DNA of 64,000 bases from Rhizobium leguminosarum bv. trifolii WSM2297 (lineage in GTDB: Bacteria > Pseudomonadota > Alphaproteobacteria > Rhizobiales > Rhizobiaceae): NCBI RefSeq assembly GCF_000271845.1, contig NZ_JH719395.1, forward strand, positions 1,608,146-1,672,145, given 5' to 3'. Under the pieces are notes generated by a model. It was not told the DNA's origin. It was given only the letters and a program-made list of their open reading frames with translations, and made no database searches. The position numbers and the translations under genes were made by a program. Within the stretch, counting starts at the first letter, position 1. Each line of letters starts with the position of its first letter. Of this stretch, positions 42,092 through 51,300 are shown in pieces.

Positions 42092-42781
42092 ATGAGCAAT
42101 GCAATGCGCAGTGAACCCCCCATCGAAATTCCGAAAACACGGCCGGTCGACACCAAACTCGAAGTGGTCGTCATCCCCGTTGCCGACGTCGATCGCGCCA
42201 AACGCTTTTACCAGAGCCTGGGCTGGCGGCTTGACGCCGACTTTGCCAATGATGCCGATTTCCGGGTGATCCAGTTTACCCCGCCCGGCTCCGGCTGCGC
42301 GATCATTTTCGGCAAGAACGTTACCGCGGCGCCGCCCGGATCCGCCCAGGGGCTCTACCTCATCGTCTCCGACATCGAGGCCGCCCGCCGCGATCTCATT
42401 GCCCGCGGCATCGAAGTCAGCGACGTGTTCCATGACGCTGCCGGCGTCTATGCCGGTAAGGACGAGCCCTATCTGTTCGGGCGGCTGCGCGTCGCCGGCC
42501 GCGATCCCGAGCACCGCAGCTATCGCTCTTTCGCTTCGTTCAAGGATCCCGACGGCAACGGCTGGCTGTTCCAGGAAGTCACCGCGCGCCTGCCGGGACG
42601 CATCGACGCCGATGAGACGGCCTTTGCGACTTCGAGCGACCTGGCGTCCGCCCTCCGCCGCGCGTCAATCGCCCACGGCGAACACGAGAAGCGCAACGGC
42701 GGCAAGCATGACGAAGGCTGGGCGGACTGGTACGCCGAATACATGGTCAGCGAACAAGCCGGCAGAGAGCTGCCATTGTAG
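42092..42781 (+). CDS. VOC (glyoxalase/bleomycin-resistance) family protein
   Basis: A 229-residue protein. The vicinal-oxygen-chelate domain (about 25-175) begins LEVVVIPVADVDRAKRFYQS and ends FKDPDGNGWLFQEV. A C-terminal helical tail carries charged residues (EHEKRNGGKHDEGWADWYAEY). The tail is not part of the VOC fold; its WADWYAEYM part resembles short C-terminal helices of other rhizobial VOC proteins. AAGGAG precedes the ATG chosen (nine codons after the first in-frame ATG). Substrate unknown. Confidence 0.82.
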   Translation: MSNAMRSEPPIEIPKTRPVDTKLEVVVIPVADVDRAKRFYQSLGWRLDADFANDADFRVIQFTPPGSGCAIIFGKNVTAAPPGSAQGLYLIVSDIEAARRDLIARGIEVSDVFHDAAGVYAGKDEPYLFGRLRVAGRDPEHRSYRSFASFKDPDGNGWLFQEVTARLPGRIDADETAFATSSDLASALRRASIAHGEHEKRNGGKHDEGWADWYAEYMVSEQAGRELPL

Positions 42782-42878
42782 GAGGCGGCAGACGCTGGGA
42801 GCACCCGCCCCGCTGGAGGACGGCCGGGGAACCATACGGCATGTCATTGCATCCCAAGTCGCATCCGCAGCGCGCAAC

Positions 42879-43655
42879 TCAGCGCTCGAACATGTCCCGC
42901 CACTGCTTTTCGCCGATCAGGCAGTCGGTACCGGTGTCAGCGCCGGCAATTCTCTGCACCGTCACCGGTGGCGAAAGGCCGCTGATCTCCAGCACCAGCT
43001 TGCGGCGCACGGCAACGGCGAAATCCTCGATCTTGCGGACCGGCAGGACGAAGGCGCCGGGGCCGCCGATCACGCAGTCGGCATAATATGTGTCGAGCCC
43101 GTTGGGGGCATCGGAGGGCCGCAGCATGATGGCAAGGCCATTGATGATCATCCCGGCTTCAACCGCCCTATCTCGGGCCGGCGTGACCGGATTGCCCGAG
43201 TTGTTCGGGCCGTCGCCGGAAACGTCGATGACCTCCCGCCTGCCCCGAAACGGGCTGGCGATGATCATGCTGGCGCCCTGGCTGATCGCCGTGGATATGG
43301 AAGTACGCCGTTGCGTGGCGACCGGCCGAGCTTCGAGCTTGCCGGCAAAAGCGATCGCGTCCTCTTCCGTCTCGATCACCTGCCAGTCGATCACCGAATC
43401 CTCGACGACATAGCCTGCCCATTCGAAATAGCTGATGGCAATGCGGCCGGTCAGACCGCCTTTAACCGCATCAAGGAATTCCTTGTGCTTGAGCGCCTCG
43501 ACATAGCCCTCGCGCTGAATGCCGATCTCTTCGAAATCCATCGACCGCGAGGTGTCGACGGCAAGTACGAGGCTGACGTCGACCTCGTTTGCCGCTGCCT
43601 GCGCTGTCGGGACGAGGCCGGAAAGACCCATGAGCACCGCAACTGTCGTCAGCAT
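42879..43655 (-). CDS. exported DUF1194 / VWA-like protein
   Basis: A 258-residue exported protein. The signal peptide (MLTTVAVLMGLSGLVPTAQA) is followed by a DUF1194 domain related to von Willebrand A folds, with the metal-site-like LAVDTSRSMDFEE, TSISTAISQGAS and VIDVSGDGPNNSG. It probably mediates periplasmic protein contacts. GGGGA lies upstream of the ATG; a TTG two codons earlier is not needed. No partner gene is linked, so its role is open. Confidence 0.85.
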   Translation of the reverse strand: MLTTVAVLMGLSGLVPTAQAAANEVDVSLVLAVDTSRSMDFEEIGIQREGYVEALKHKEFLDAVKGGLTGRIAISYFEWAGYVVEDSVIDWQVIETEEDAIAFAGKLEARPVATQRRTSISTAISQGASMIIASPFRGRREVIDVSGDGPNNSGNPVTPARDRAVEAGMIINGLAIMLRPSDAPNGLDTYYADCVIGGPGAFVLPVRKIEDFAVAVRRKLVLEISGLSPPVTVQRIAGADTGTDCLIGEKQWRDMFER

Positions 43656-43763
43656 CGGCAAATCCCCGCGCCATCTAAGTCAGCGAACTCTAACACAGCT
43701 GGATCGACTCGGGACTCCCGCCCAGGTGCGCGGCTTCAATTTTCGGTGATGGCATCAGGAGGC

Positions 43764-44666
43764 TCAATGCAGGGGAAGCCACAAGGGCGTCTTCCACGCC
43801 TTCAGCGCCTCCAGAAAGACCTGCAGGCGCAGGGGCAGGAAGCGGCGTGTGGGATAGACCGCATGCACGAAAATTTCCTCCGAGGACCAGTCCGGCAGCA
43901 GGCGGATCAGTTCGCCTCTTTTGATCTGCTCGTCGCAATAGGTGGAAGGCAACAGCCCGATCCCGTGTCCTCGATAAGTGAAGGCGCTCACCGCCTCGAA
44001 ATCCCGGCTCGAGACCGGCCCCGACACCTGCTGGCGGACCGATTTGCGGCCGCTGACGAGATGCCATTCCGCTTCGCCGTTGCGGCCGTTCAGCAGCACG
44101 CACTGGTGGTCCTTCAGGTCTTCGGGCTTTGAGGGAGGCGCCCTACCCTTCATATAGTCCGGCGCGGCGACCAGATAGCGCACGCTCTTTCCAAGCCGCT
44201 GCGCGACGATCGAGGAATCCTTGAGCTCGCCGAAGCGGATGCCGAGATCGATATTCTCGGCGATCAGATCGAGGAACAGGTTGGTGACGAAGAGATCGAT
44301 CCGGATTTCGGGATAGGTCTTCAGGAAAGCCGAAACGAATTCGTAGAAGACCTCCTGCCCGAAGATGACGGGCACGGAGATCTTCAGCAAGCCTTCCGGC
44401 TTTCTCTGTGTTTCCGTCAGTGCCTGCTCGGCGTCCATAAGATGGGCGAGCGGCTCGCTGCACTGATCAAAATAGGCACGGCCCTGGGCGGTCAGGCTGA
44501 GCTTGCGGGTCGTCCGCTGCAGCAGCGTCACGCCGAGTTGCTCCTCCAGCGACGTCACCTTCCGGCTGACGGTCGACACCGGCATGCCGAGGGAATGGGC
44601 GGCGCGGCTGAAGCTGCCGTACCGCGCCACCGTCACGAAAACGGCGATGTCGTTGAGGTCTGCCAT
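43764..44666 (-). CDS. LysR-family transcriptional regulator
   Basis: A 300-residue regulator with the LysR winged helix (DIAVFVTVARYGSFSRAAHS ... STVSRKVTSLEEQLGVTLLQ) and an effector domain of the CrgA-like group. The ATG at 44666 (MADLNDIAVF) was chosen. The earlier in-frame ATG at 44690 lies inside an 18-bp palindrome that is more likely its operator. It is divergent from the SDR-RidA operon (about 190 bp between starts), its probable target. Confidence 0.87.
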   Translation of the reverse strand: MADLNDIAVFVTVARYGSFSRAAHSLGMPVSTVSRKVTSLEEQLGVTLLQRTTRKLSLTAQGRAYFDQCSEPLAHLMDAEQALTETQRKPEGLLKISVPVIFGQEVFYEFVSAFLKTYPEIRIDLFVTNLFLDLIAENIDLGIRFGELKDSSIVAQRLGKSVRYLVAAPDYMKGRAPPSKPEDLKDHQCVLLNGRNGEAEWHLVSGRKSVRQQVSGPVSSRDFEAVSAFTYRGHGIGLLPSTYCDEQIKRGELIRLLPDWSSEEIFVHAVYPTRRFLPLRLQVFLEALKAWKTPLWLPLH

Positions 44667-44674
44667 GTCGCCAT

Positions 44675-44692
44675 TTTTGCATGGATGCAAAA
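44675..44692. promoter_or_regulatory. perfect palindrome, likely LysR operator
   Basis: TTTTGCAT-GG-ATGCAAAA, an 8+8 inverted repeat with two-base centre, lies 8 bases upstream of the LysR start. It contains the T-N11-A pattern expected for LysR-type sites. Confidence 0.65.
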
Positions 44693-44858
44693 GAGATTCC
44701 AGATATTTCCATCTAATCGGGGAATGAAGTTTTCGCCATATTCACCCTGCGAAAACAATCACAACCCGATGGAGGCGCATTCGCAGCCGCCCCGTCTCGA
44801 GCGACCCGGCCTCGCAAGCGCAAGACCTCCGTTGCCCGACCAAATTATGGAGTTCAAC

Positions 44859-45584
44859 ATGACTACGAGAAAGACTGTCATCGTCACGGGCGCCTCCCAG
44901 GGTATCGGAGCCGGGCTCGTCAACGCCTTCATCGAGCGCGGCTACAATGTTGTCGCCACCTCGCGCCAGGTCAGCGCCTCGGATGCCTTTCAAGTTTCGG
45001 AAAGACTGGCGGTTGTCGACGGCGACATCGGCGATGCCGAGACCGCGGCACAGGTAGCTAAAACCGCGATCGCCCGGTTCGGCTCGATCGACGCCCTCGT
45101 CAACAATGCCGGTATCTTCCTGGCCAAGCCGTTCGTCGATTTCACCATGGACGACTTCAGGAAGTTGTCGTCGACCAATCTCGAGGGCTTCATCCACCTG
45201 ACGCAACGGGTCGTCGCACAGATGCTCGCACAGAAAACCGGCGGCAGCGTCGTCAGCATCACCACGCCATTGACCGATCACCCGATCGCCGGCTTCTCCG
45301 CCTCGGTGTCGATGATGACAAAGGGCGGCATCAACGCCATCTCCAAGAACCTGGCGATGGAATATGCGAACCAAGGAATTCGCTTCAATATTGTCGCTCC
45401 CGGTGTCGTGGACACGCCGCTGCACAAGGACAATCCGAAGGACTTCCTGAGCACGCTGTCGCCGATGGCTGGCATTTCCAACGTCGAGGAAATTGTCGAT
45501 GCGGTCGTCTTCCTAACCGAAGCTCCGCGCGTAACCGGGGAGGTGCTGCACGTCGACGGCGGCGCACATCTGGGCAAATGGTAA
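44859..45584 (+). CDS. short-chain dehydrogenase/reductase, catalytic Tyr not conserved
   Basis: A 241-residue Rossmann-fold SDR. The cofactor motif TGASQGIG and structural NNAG (ALVNNAGIF) are intact. In the active-site helix the lysine of MMTKGGINA is present, but the tyrosine four residues before it is a serine (S-MMT-K); no YxxxK occurs. The protein may be catalytically altered or use another residue. GGAG lies before the ATG. It overlaps the RidA-family gene by seven bases, suggesting a coupled pair under the divergent LysR regulator. Confidence 0.85.
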   Translation: MTTRKTVIVTGASQGIGAGLVNAFIERGYNVVATSRQVSASDAFQVSERLAVVDGDIGDAETAAQVAKTAIARFGSIDALVNNAGIFLAKPFVDFTMDDFRKLSSTNLEGFIHLTQRVVAQMLAQKTGGSVVSITTPLTDHPIAGFSASVSMMTKGGINAISKNLAMEYANQGIRFNIVAPGVVDTPLHKDNPKDFLSTLSPMAGISNVEEIVDAVVFLTEAPRVTGEVLHVDGGAHLGKW

Positions 45585-46066
45585 ACCAAGTGAAAGCGTT
45601 GGCAGCCGGCGCGGAACGACGGCTGCAGGAACTCGGCATTGTGCTTCCCCCCCAGCCGACACCCCTGGGGGCCTATGTCGAGGCGGTCAGATCAGGCAAT
45701 CTGGTCTTCTTCAGCGGCATGTTGCCGGTTATCAACCGCGAGCCGCGCTATATCGGCCGCGTCGGTGGCGTCCTGACGGCTGAAGACGGCAGGAAAGCCG
45801 CCGAAACGGCGGCGCTCAGCGCACTTGCGGCCGCCAAGGACTATCTCGGCTCGCTGGACAGGGTCGCAAAAGTCGTCAAGCTCGGCGTCTACATCGCCAC
45901 CGAAGGCGATTTCCGCGATCATCCGAAGGTCGCGGACGGAGCGTCGCAAATGCTGCTCCAGGTCTTCGGCGAGGAAAAGCTCTCCGGCCGAGTCGTCCTC
46001 GGCGTCGCCAGCCTGCCGCTTGGCGTGCCTGTCGAACTTGAGCTTGTTCTTGAGGTCGATGGTTGA
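45578..46066 (+). CDS. RidA-family (YjgF/YER057c/UK114) protein
   Basis: A 162-residue protein of the RidA superfamily, which hydrolyses reactive enamine/imine intermediates in its enamine-deaminase branch. Features: GAYVEAVRSGNLVFFSGMLP at the start and the arginine-containing SGRVVLGVASLPLGVPVELE near the end. The family's substrate-binding arginine appears to be the R of SGRVV. Start ATG is inside the last codons of the SDR gene. The pairing suggests a pathway that makes an unstable imine (inference). Confidence 0.85.
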   Translation: MVNQVKALAAGAERRLQELGIVLPPQPTPLGAYVEAVRSGNLVFFSGMLPVINREPRYIGRVGGVLTAEDGRKAAETAALSALAAAKDYLGSLDRVAKVVKLGVYIATEGDFRDHPKVADGASQMLLQVFGEEKLSGRVVLGVASLPLGVPVELELVLEVDG

Positions 46067-46208
46067 AAGCGGGCCGCCCCTCATCCGCCTGCCGGCACCT
46101 TCTCCCCGCACGCGGGGCGAAGGGGATATGCCGCGACCTCTCCGTTCCTCGCCAACGTCTCGCAGGGCACGTCCCCTCTCCCCGTCAGAACGGGGAGAGG
46201 GTTAGGGT
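46066..46208. repeat. RIME-like repeat, interrupted by IS copy 2
   Basis: The same element as at 6142-6310: cttctccccgcacgcggggcgaagg and ctctccccgtcagaacggggagag with the same spacer. It ends agggttagggt at the IS; the remainder (gaggggctgg) continues at 47569 after the insertion. Joining the two sides restores an uninterrupted element. Confidence 0.75.
46198..46208 (+). repeat. 11-bp target-site duplication, left
   Basis: agggttagggt directly before the left terminal repeat of the IS; the right copy is at 47558-47568. Confidence 0.85.
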
Positions 46209-47557
46209 CATATGCGCTAGGTTAGGCGAGCATTCAGATAATCGCATTGTTTTCGACGTCGGCGTGGCGGCTCACAGAGGTGGCGCCGACTTCGGGTGAC
46301 GAGATTACAGACGGCCTGCCACAGCAGCAATCCGCGGATGGCGGCGTGAATGGTGCTCAGGGCTATCTTCATGAGACGCCAGCGTGACGGGCTTGCCTGT
46401 GGGATTGGCGTATCCAGAGGGGGGAGAGTCCGGGACTTGCCCGGCAATCTGTTCGGCGATGATGGCCACGATCAGTCTGGCGTAGAGCCAAGCCTGCGCC
46501 AGTTCTGGCTTCTTGGCCGGCAAGCTGTCGAGGCCGGCCAGGCTCTTGAACCGTTTGAACGCCAGCTCGATTTGCCAACGGAAGCGATAAAGGGTGAGAA
46601 TATCTGTCGGCGGGAAGGTGGCGGCCGGCAGCGAGGTCAGCAGCAGAATGTACTTCGCCGCCTCCAGACTGCGCGGATCGGGTTGTTTGCCGCGCTTGCT
46701 GGCGTCCTTGAGCAGGCGTTTGTGCTCGGCTTCCACCTGTTGCGGATCCTTGCGCCGGATAACCAGGCGCAGGACCAGTGGCGTCGCCGCCTTCACGCCT
46801 TCGTGGATACGAACCTTGAGTTCACTTTCCTGTTCTTGCTGAGCGGCGAGCGCGGCAAACAGATCAAAGGGATCGCCATTCGGCTGCAACAGCCGCAACG
46901 AGTTCCAGCCGGTCCGCACGATGAAGTCTGCGCCGGCGTCGATCACGGGCCGCAGATCGCGCGGTCTTGCATAGTAGCGATCGGCCAGCACGATATTACC
47001 GGGTGCGTAGGTGAGGCGCTGAAGGTTCTCGGCACCATGGATGTCGGTCAACTCAAGCTGATCGACCTGAGCCGTTGCCAGGTCGTAGCCGACATGCAAC
47101 CGCCACGTCGTGCGGTCAGCGCCCGGGTGGCAGATCGACGTTCCATCGAGCACACGCAAGCGATACCCCGCCCAGCGCCCTGCCGGCACCTTAGTCTGCT
47201 CGGCAATCAGCGTGGCCACGATGTCGCCAAGCCAAGGGGCTGCTTTGCATAGCCGCTCGAGCAGCGATGGGTCGGACAAGCGGGCGATCCCGCCCGCTTC
47301 GGCCCATGCACAGGTCTCGCGTAGCGACATACCAAGGCCGCCATAGGCAAGCGCCAGCCGCAACAGCGTCTCGGCGTTCTTGATTTCCCGCACCCGCGTG
47401 AAAGCGCCGCGCAACCGCGCCGTTGCTTCCAGGTCAAAACCCGCCGGAAGCCAAGCGCTCACTTCCGACCAATGATCCAAAATCTCAGGACGAATCGTCA
47501 TCCCAAGCTTGAATCATAACCAGATTCCTCATGTCCAGCCCTAACCTAGCGCATATG
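46209..47557 (-). mobile_element. complete IS4-family insertion sequence, copy 2 (1349 bp)
   Basis: The ends are 18-bp perfect inverted repeats: catatgcgctaggttagg at 46209-46226 and its inverse at 47540-47557. They are flanked by 11-bp direct repeats agggttagggt (46198-46208 and 47558-47568). It holds one transposase gene. Length, terminal repeats, duplication size and the transposase signature fit IS4. A second, defective copy is at 1-992 in opposite orientation. Confidence 0.92.
46305..47501 (-). CDS. IS4-family transposase (intact)
   Basis: A 398-residue DDE transposase. The N-terminal domain (about 1-110) is followed by the catalytic RNase H-like fold with VLDGTSICHPG (first Asp), NIVLADRYYARPRDL (second Asp) and LYRFRWQIELAFKRFKSL. 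The last carries the YREK signature Y-x2-R-x3-E-x6-K with the catalytic glutamate. The frame is complete, unlike copy 1. It starts 56 bases inside one terminal repeat and ends 96 bases from the other. Confidence 0.92.
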   Translation of the reverse strand: MTIRPEILDHWSEVSAWLPAGFDLEATARLRGAFTRVREIKNAETLLRLALAYGGLGMSLRETCAWAEAGGIARLSDPSLLERLCKAAPWLGDIVATLIAEQTKVPAGRWAGYRLRVLDGTSICHPGADRTTWRLHVGYDLATAQVDQLELTDIHGAENLQRLTYAPGNIVLADRYYARPRDLRPVIDAGADFIVRTGWNSLRLLQPNGDPFDLFAALAAQQEQESELKVRIHEGVKAATPLVLRLVIRRKDPQQVEAEHKRLLKDASKRGKQPDPRSLEAAKYILLLTSLPAATFPPTDILTLYRFRWQIELAFKRFKSLAGLDSLPAKKPELAQAWLYARLIVAIIAEQIAGQVPDSPPSGYANPTGKPVTLASHEDSPEHHSRRHPRIAAVAGRL

Positions 47558-47568
47558 AGGGTTAGGGT
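47558..47568 (+). repeat. 11-bp target-site duplication, right
   Basis: agggttagggt immediately after the right terminal repeat, identical to 46198-46208. Confidence 0.85.
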
Positions 47569-47675
47569 GAGGGGCTGGCATCGGGTTCGTCTCCCCATCG
47601 CAACCTCAAACGATACGGGTGACGAAGAAGGTCGCTGGCGCCAGCCAACCAATAGGCCCAATCGCCAACAGCACC

Positions 47676-48215
47676 TCACACCGCCACCAACAACAACACA
47701 TAAGCAATGACACTCACCATCAACCCGCGAAACGCGAAGGTGACGCAGCGGTATTTGTTGCGGGCGATGGTGGAGAGGATGTTGGCGTTTTCGAGATATT
47801 GATCGAAGAGATAGCGCTCGTCACGCCTGAGCGCCGCGTCGAAGAACAGATCGCGGTGGTTGTGCCAGGCGCCCCAGAACAGCGAGGTCGAGGTATCGAG
47901 ACGGCGCGGCAGCACCACGAGGATCGCCGACAGAATGGAAAAGACCGAGGCTGCGGCCAGCAGGCCAGAAAACAGCATGCTCCCCGACGTGCCGGCGATA
48001 TAACGCGCCGGGCTGAAGACCGCCCTCACCTCGCTGGAACTTACCAGGAAAGCCAGCATAAAGGTAAAGATATAGGCGGCCTTTTGATCGGATATCTTGA
48101 TCTGATCGTAAAATATATCATTGATTTTCTTGATATGGTCGAAATACTCGACACCTATATCCGCGCTCGACGGCTGACTCAGCATAACCTCAGTTGCAGT
48201 TTCGAAGTCGCTCAC
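47676..48215 (-). CDS. Pycsar-effector-like (PycTM / DUF5706) membrane protein
   Basis: A 179-residue protein. The amphipathic N-terminal helix contains NDIFYDQIKISDQKAAYIFT, the D-x-KA motif that opens the PycTM/DUF5706 domain. Two membrane helices follow (about 47-62 and 82-102), then a cytoplasmic stretch. The family's closing element is ENANILSTIARNKYRCVTFA, leading into a third membrane helix. PycTM proteins in Pycsar defence bind a cyclic pyrimidine nucleotide and disrupt the membrane. Here the gene is divergent from an operon ending in a nucleotide cyclase. GTG start with GGAG upstream. Family call is by pattern; no homology search was run. Confidence 0.72.
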   Translation of the reverse strand: MSDFETATEVMLSQPSSADIGVEYFDHIKKINDIFYDQIKISDQKAAYIFTFMLAFLVSSSEVRAVFSPARYIAGTSGSMLFSGLLAAASVFSILSAILVVLPRRLDTSTSLFWGAWHNHRDLFFDAALRRDERYLFDQYLENANILSTIARNKYRCVTFAFRGLMVSVIAYVLLLVAV

Positions 48216-48231
48216 GTGAATACTCCACCCT

Positions 48232-48257
48232 CAAGTGTTTCCCTGATATTACACTTG
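48232..48257. promoter_or_regulatory. inverted repeat in the divergent PycTM-like/FecR region
   Basis: CAAGTGT (48232-48238) and ACACTTG (48251-48257) form a perfect 7-bp inverted repeat with a 12-base spacer, in the 128-bp gap between the two starts. It could be an operator acting on both promoters. Confidence 0.45.
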
Positions 48258-48343
48258 GCAGAGAAAGCAAGAACACGTGTGCAACGAGCTTGACTTTTCT
48301 TTTCTACACCGACAAAGGGGAAGCGGGATATGGGGTTGAGGTC

Positions 48344-51300
48344 ATGCGGGGGCATTCCAAACACATCTTTCGCGCAGGAGTGGCGCTGGCGCTTGCTCTG
48401 CCTGGTTTCGCACCGCCGGCGATGGCCGAGCCGCTGCAGCGTGCAACACCGGTCGCCGGCTCCGTCATCGCCCGCAAGACCGGCGAAGAGGTCCGCTTTA
48501 TCGACGTGTCGAATTGGCGTGTCGTCGACATCAATCAGGATCTCCTGACCGGCGACGTGCTGCGCACCAATGCCAACGGCCAGCTCGCCATCGTCTTTTC
48601 CGATCACACCCAGGTTCGCCTCGGCCGCAATTCATCGCTGCAGGTCAAGAAAATGGCCGCCACCGGCGACACGACACTGGAGCTGCAATCGGGAACGATC
48701 TGGGCGCGTGCCGAGCGCGGCGGCCAGGGCCTGACGGTCGAGACCCCTGCGGCCGCAGCCGCCATCCGCGGCACGGACTGGACGATGACCGTCGAGGGCA
48801 GCAAAACCTCGATGATCGTGCTCGAAGGCCGCGTGGCGCTCAGCAACCCGCAGGGCAGTGTCGAGGTGAACGAGGGCGAAGGAGCGGTGGCGACCATTGG
48901 CCAGGCGCCGCGCAAGCTCGTCATCGTCACGCCTGATGACCGCGAGCAGATGCTGTTTTACCTGAACCTGCGCGACGGCTTCGGCCTGATGCCGACCTCG
49001 CCGCTGCCGGCAGGCCGCATGGCCGACGAACGTCGCCGGCTGCTCGCCTTGCCGCCCGAGCGCCGCACCACCGAGGACTGGCTGGTGCTCGCCGAAGTGC
49101 AGAGCGCCTTCGACGGAAGGCAAGTGGCGGCAGCAACCCTCCAGGAGGTTCGCCGCCGCAAGCTGACATCGGCCCAGAAGGCGCGTGCCGACCTGATCGA
49201 CGCCACCATCGCCGGTTCCGAAAAGCGTTATGACGACGCCGCAAGGCTGTTTGCATCGGCGATGCCGCATCTCGACCCGGCCCGCCGCAGCATGGCGCAA
49301 TATGGCGGCTATTTCGCCCGCTCGCTTGCCGATCCCGCCCATGTCGAAAAACCGCCATCGGAAGCTGTCGGCCCCTATGGCGCGATCATGCAGGCCTATA
49401 CGGCAGGCTTCCTGGAAAATCCCCGCGCCGCCATCGACATCATCAGGCAAGCCGAGAAACGCTTTCCCGACGATCCCACCCTGCCCGCGATCCGTGCCCA
49501 ACTCGCACAGTTGATCGACGATCGCGAACAAATGCAGCAGGCGGTCGACCGTGCTTTGGCGCTCGACCCGAACCATCCAATCGCCCTTGCCGCGCGTGCC
49601 GCCTACAAGGCCGGATACAAGAGCGATATCGACGGCGCCCTTGCCGACCTGAACCGCGCCATCGAGCTTGCGCCCGGCGCATCCGGGTCGCTGAACTCGA
49701 TGGGCCTGCTGCAGAGCGCCCGCGATGCCAATGGCGAGGCAGAAGCTGCCTTCCTCAAGGCGATCGCGCTCGACCCGCAAGATCCCGTCCCCCACGCCAA
49801 TCTCGCCATCCTCTATCTCGACCAGTCAAGGATGAAGGATGCCAAGCGGGAGATTGATGCGGCACTCGCCGCCGATCCGGGCTTCGACATCGCCCTTCTC
49901 GCCCGCGGCCGCTACTACCTGCAGACCGGCGAGCGCGATAAGGCCCTGGACGACCTGCTGGCGGCCAGCACCGCCAATCCGGCGCATTCTCAATCGCAGC
50001 TGATGCTCGCCGCCGCCCATTACGAAAAGGGCGACCGCATCCCCTCCGAGCAGGCGCTCGACAATGCCGACCGGCTCGACAAGAACGATCCGGTCATTCC
50101 GGCCTTCCGCACCGCCGTCGACATCGACGATTATGACGCCGAGGGCGCGATCCGCAATGCGCAGGAGTTTCTCCGCCGCTCCAGGGCGCGCGGCGGCGAT
50201 TACAGCGCGCTCGGCGCCAATGCGAGCGCCGGCTCGACGCTGAACGACGCCTTCCGCCTGCAGGGGCTGGATGCCTGGGGCCGCTATTATGGTGATGCCG
50301 TCTTCGATCCTTTCAAAGGCAGCGGTTATATCGATCAGTCGATCAAGGGCAGCATCTTCCCTTTCGTCAACGCGACGAGCTTCAGCGACGACAATGTCAT
50401 CCAGAACCGTGGCAACGCGTCGAGCTACTCCTCCTTCATCCAGGGCTTGCTTCTCTCTCCGCACATGCTGTCCGGCCGTTCGCGCTCCGCATCGCTGTTC
50501 GAAGTGCCCTTCATCGAAGGCTCGCTCGGCGGCGGCATCAACAGCGTCGACGGCCACACGCGGCGCATCGGCGAAGCCGAAATCCAGGGCTATTCGAACG
50601 CGACGATTCCCATCAGCTTCTACGGCAACCTGACCTGGGAAGAGCTAGCGCTCGATGGCGACTACCGTGACGTCGGTGGATATGCGACCGACAATAAACT
50701 GCTGAGCGCCAACGGCTATCTGACGGCAACCGTCACGCCTGACGATCGCGTGGTGACCTTCGTGAACCATGGCAAAAACGATGGAACGTTAAACGCGCAG
50801 TCGGAAAGTACGGCGCTGACAGACCTTCTCATCTTCGGAGGCGTGCCGATTCGGACCATCGACCTGCCTCTATATACCGACCGGCGCGATGTCATCGAGA
50901 GGACCAATGCCGGCGTCGGCTGGAGCCATACCTTCGGCTATGAAAACATATTGAACGGTGCCTTGCTCTATTCGGAAAGCAAATCGCAGACAACAAGCGC
51001 CCTTCGGTTTGATGATTCGTTGCTTCTCGGCTTGCCCGATCCCGATATTATCCCCTTCCTGGACACCAGCGAGGATCTGTCCTCCAGAACCTATATTGCA
51101 GCTCTGAGCCATTCTATCGGCAGTGGACCGCTGACCTGGCGATACGGGATCGAAGGTGGCTGGGTCGATTCCAGCGTGACGACGTTCTCCCGTCTTCATG
51201 AACTTGTTCCCCTTGTCCCGATCTTTCCTGAAATCACGGATGGCCCGGATACATTCAGCAACCGCGTCAACATTGGCCGCGCCTATGTCGACGTGCTGCA

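Noticed and set aside
42399..44132. 577-codon plus-strand open frame
   Set aside because: Runs across the VOC, DUF1194 and LysR genes in antisense or shifted frames; no domain and no ribosome site.
993..46208. 45-kb composite transposon between the IS copies
   Set aside because: Size and ordinary chromosomal-type content, and a defective left transposase, make mobilisation as one unit unlikely; inversion is the more realistic outcome.
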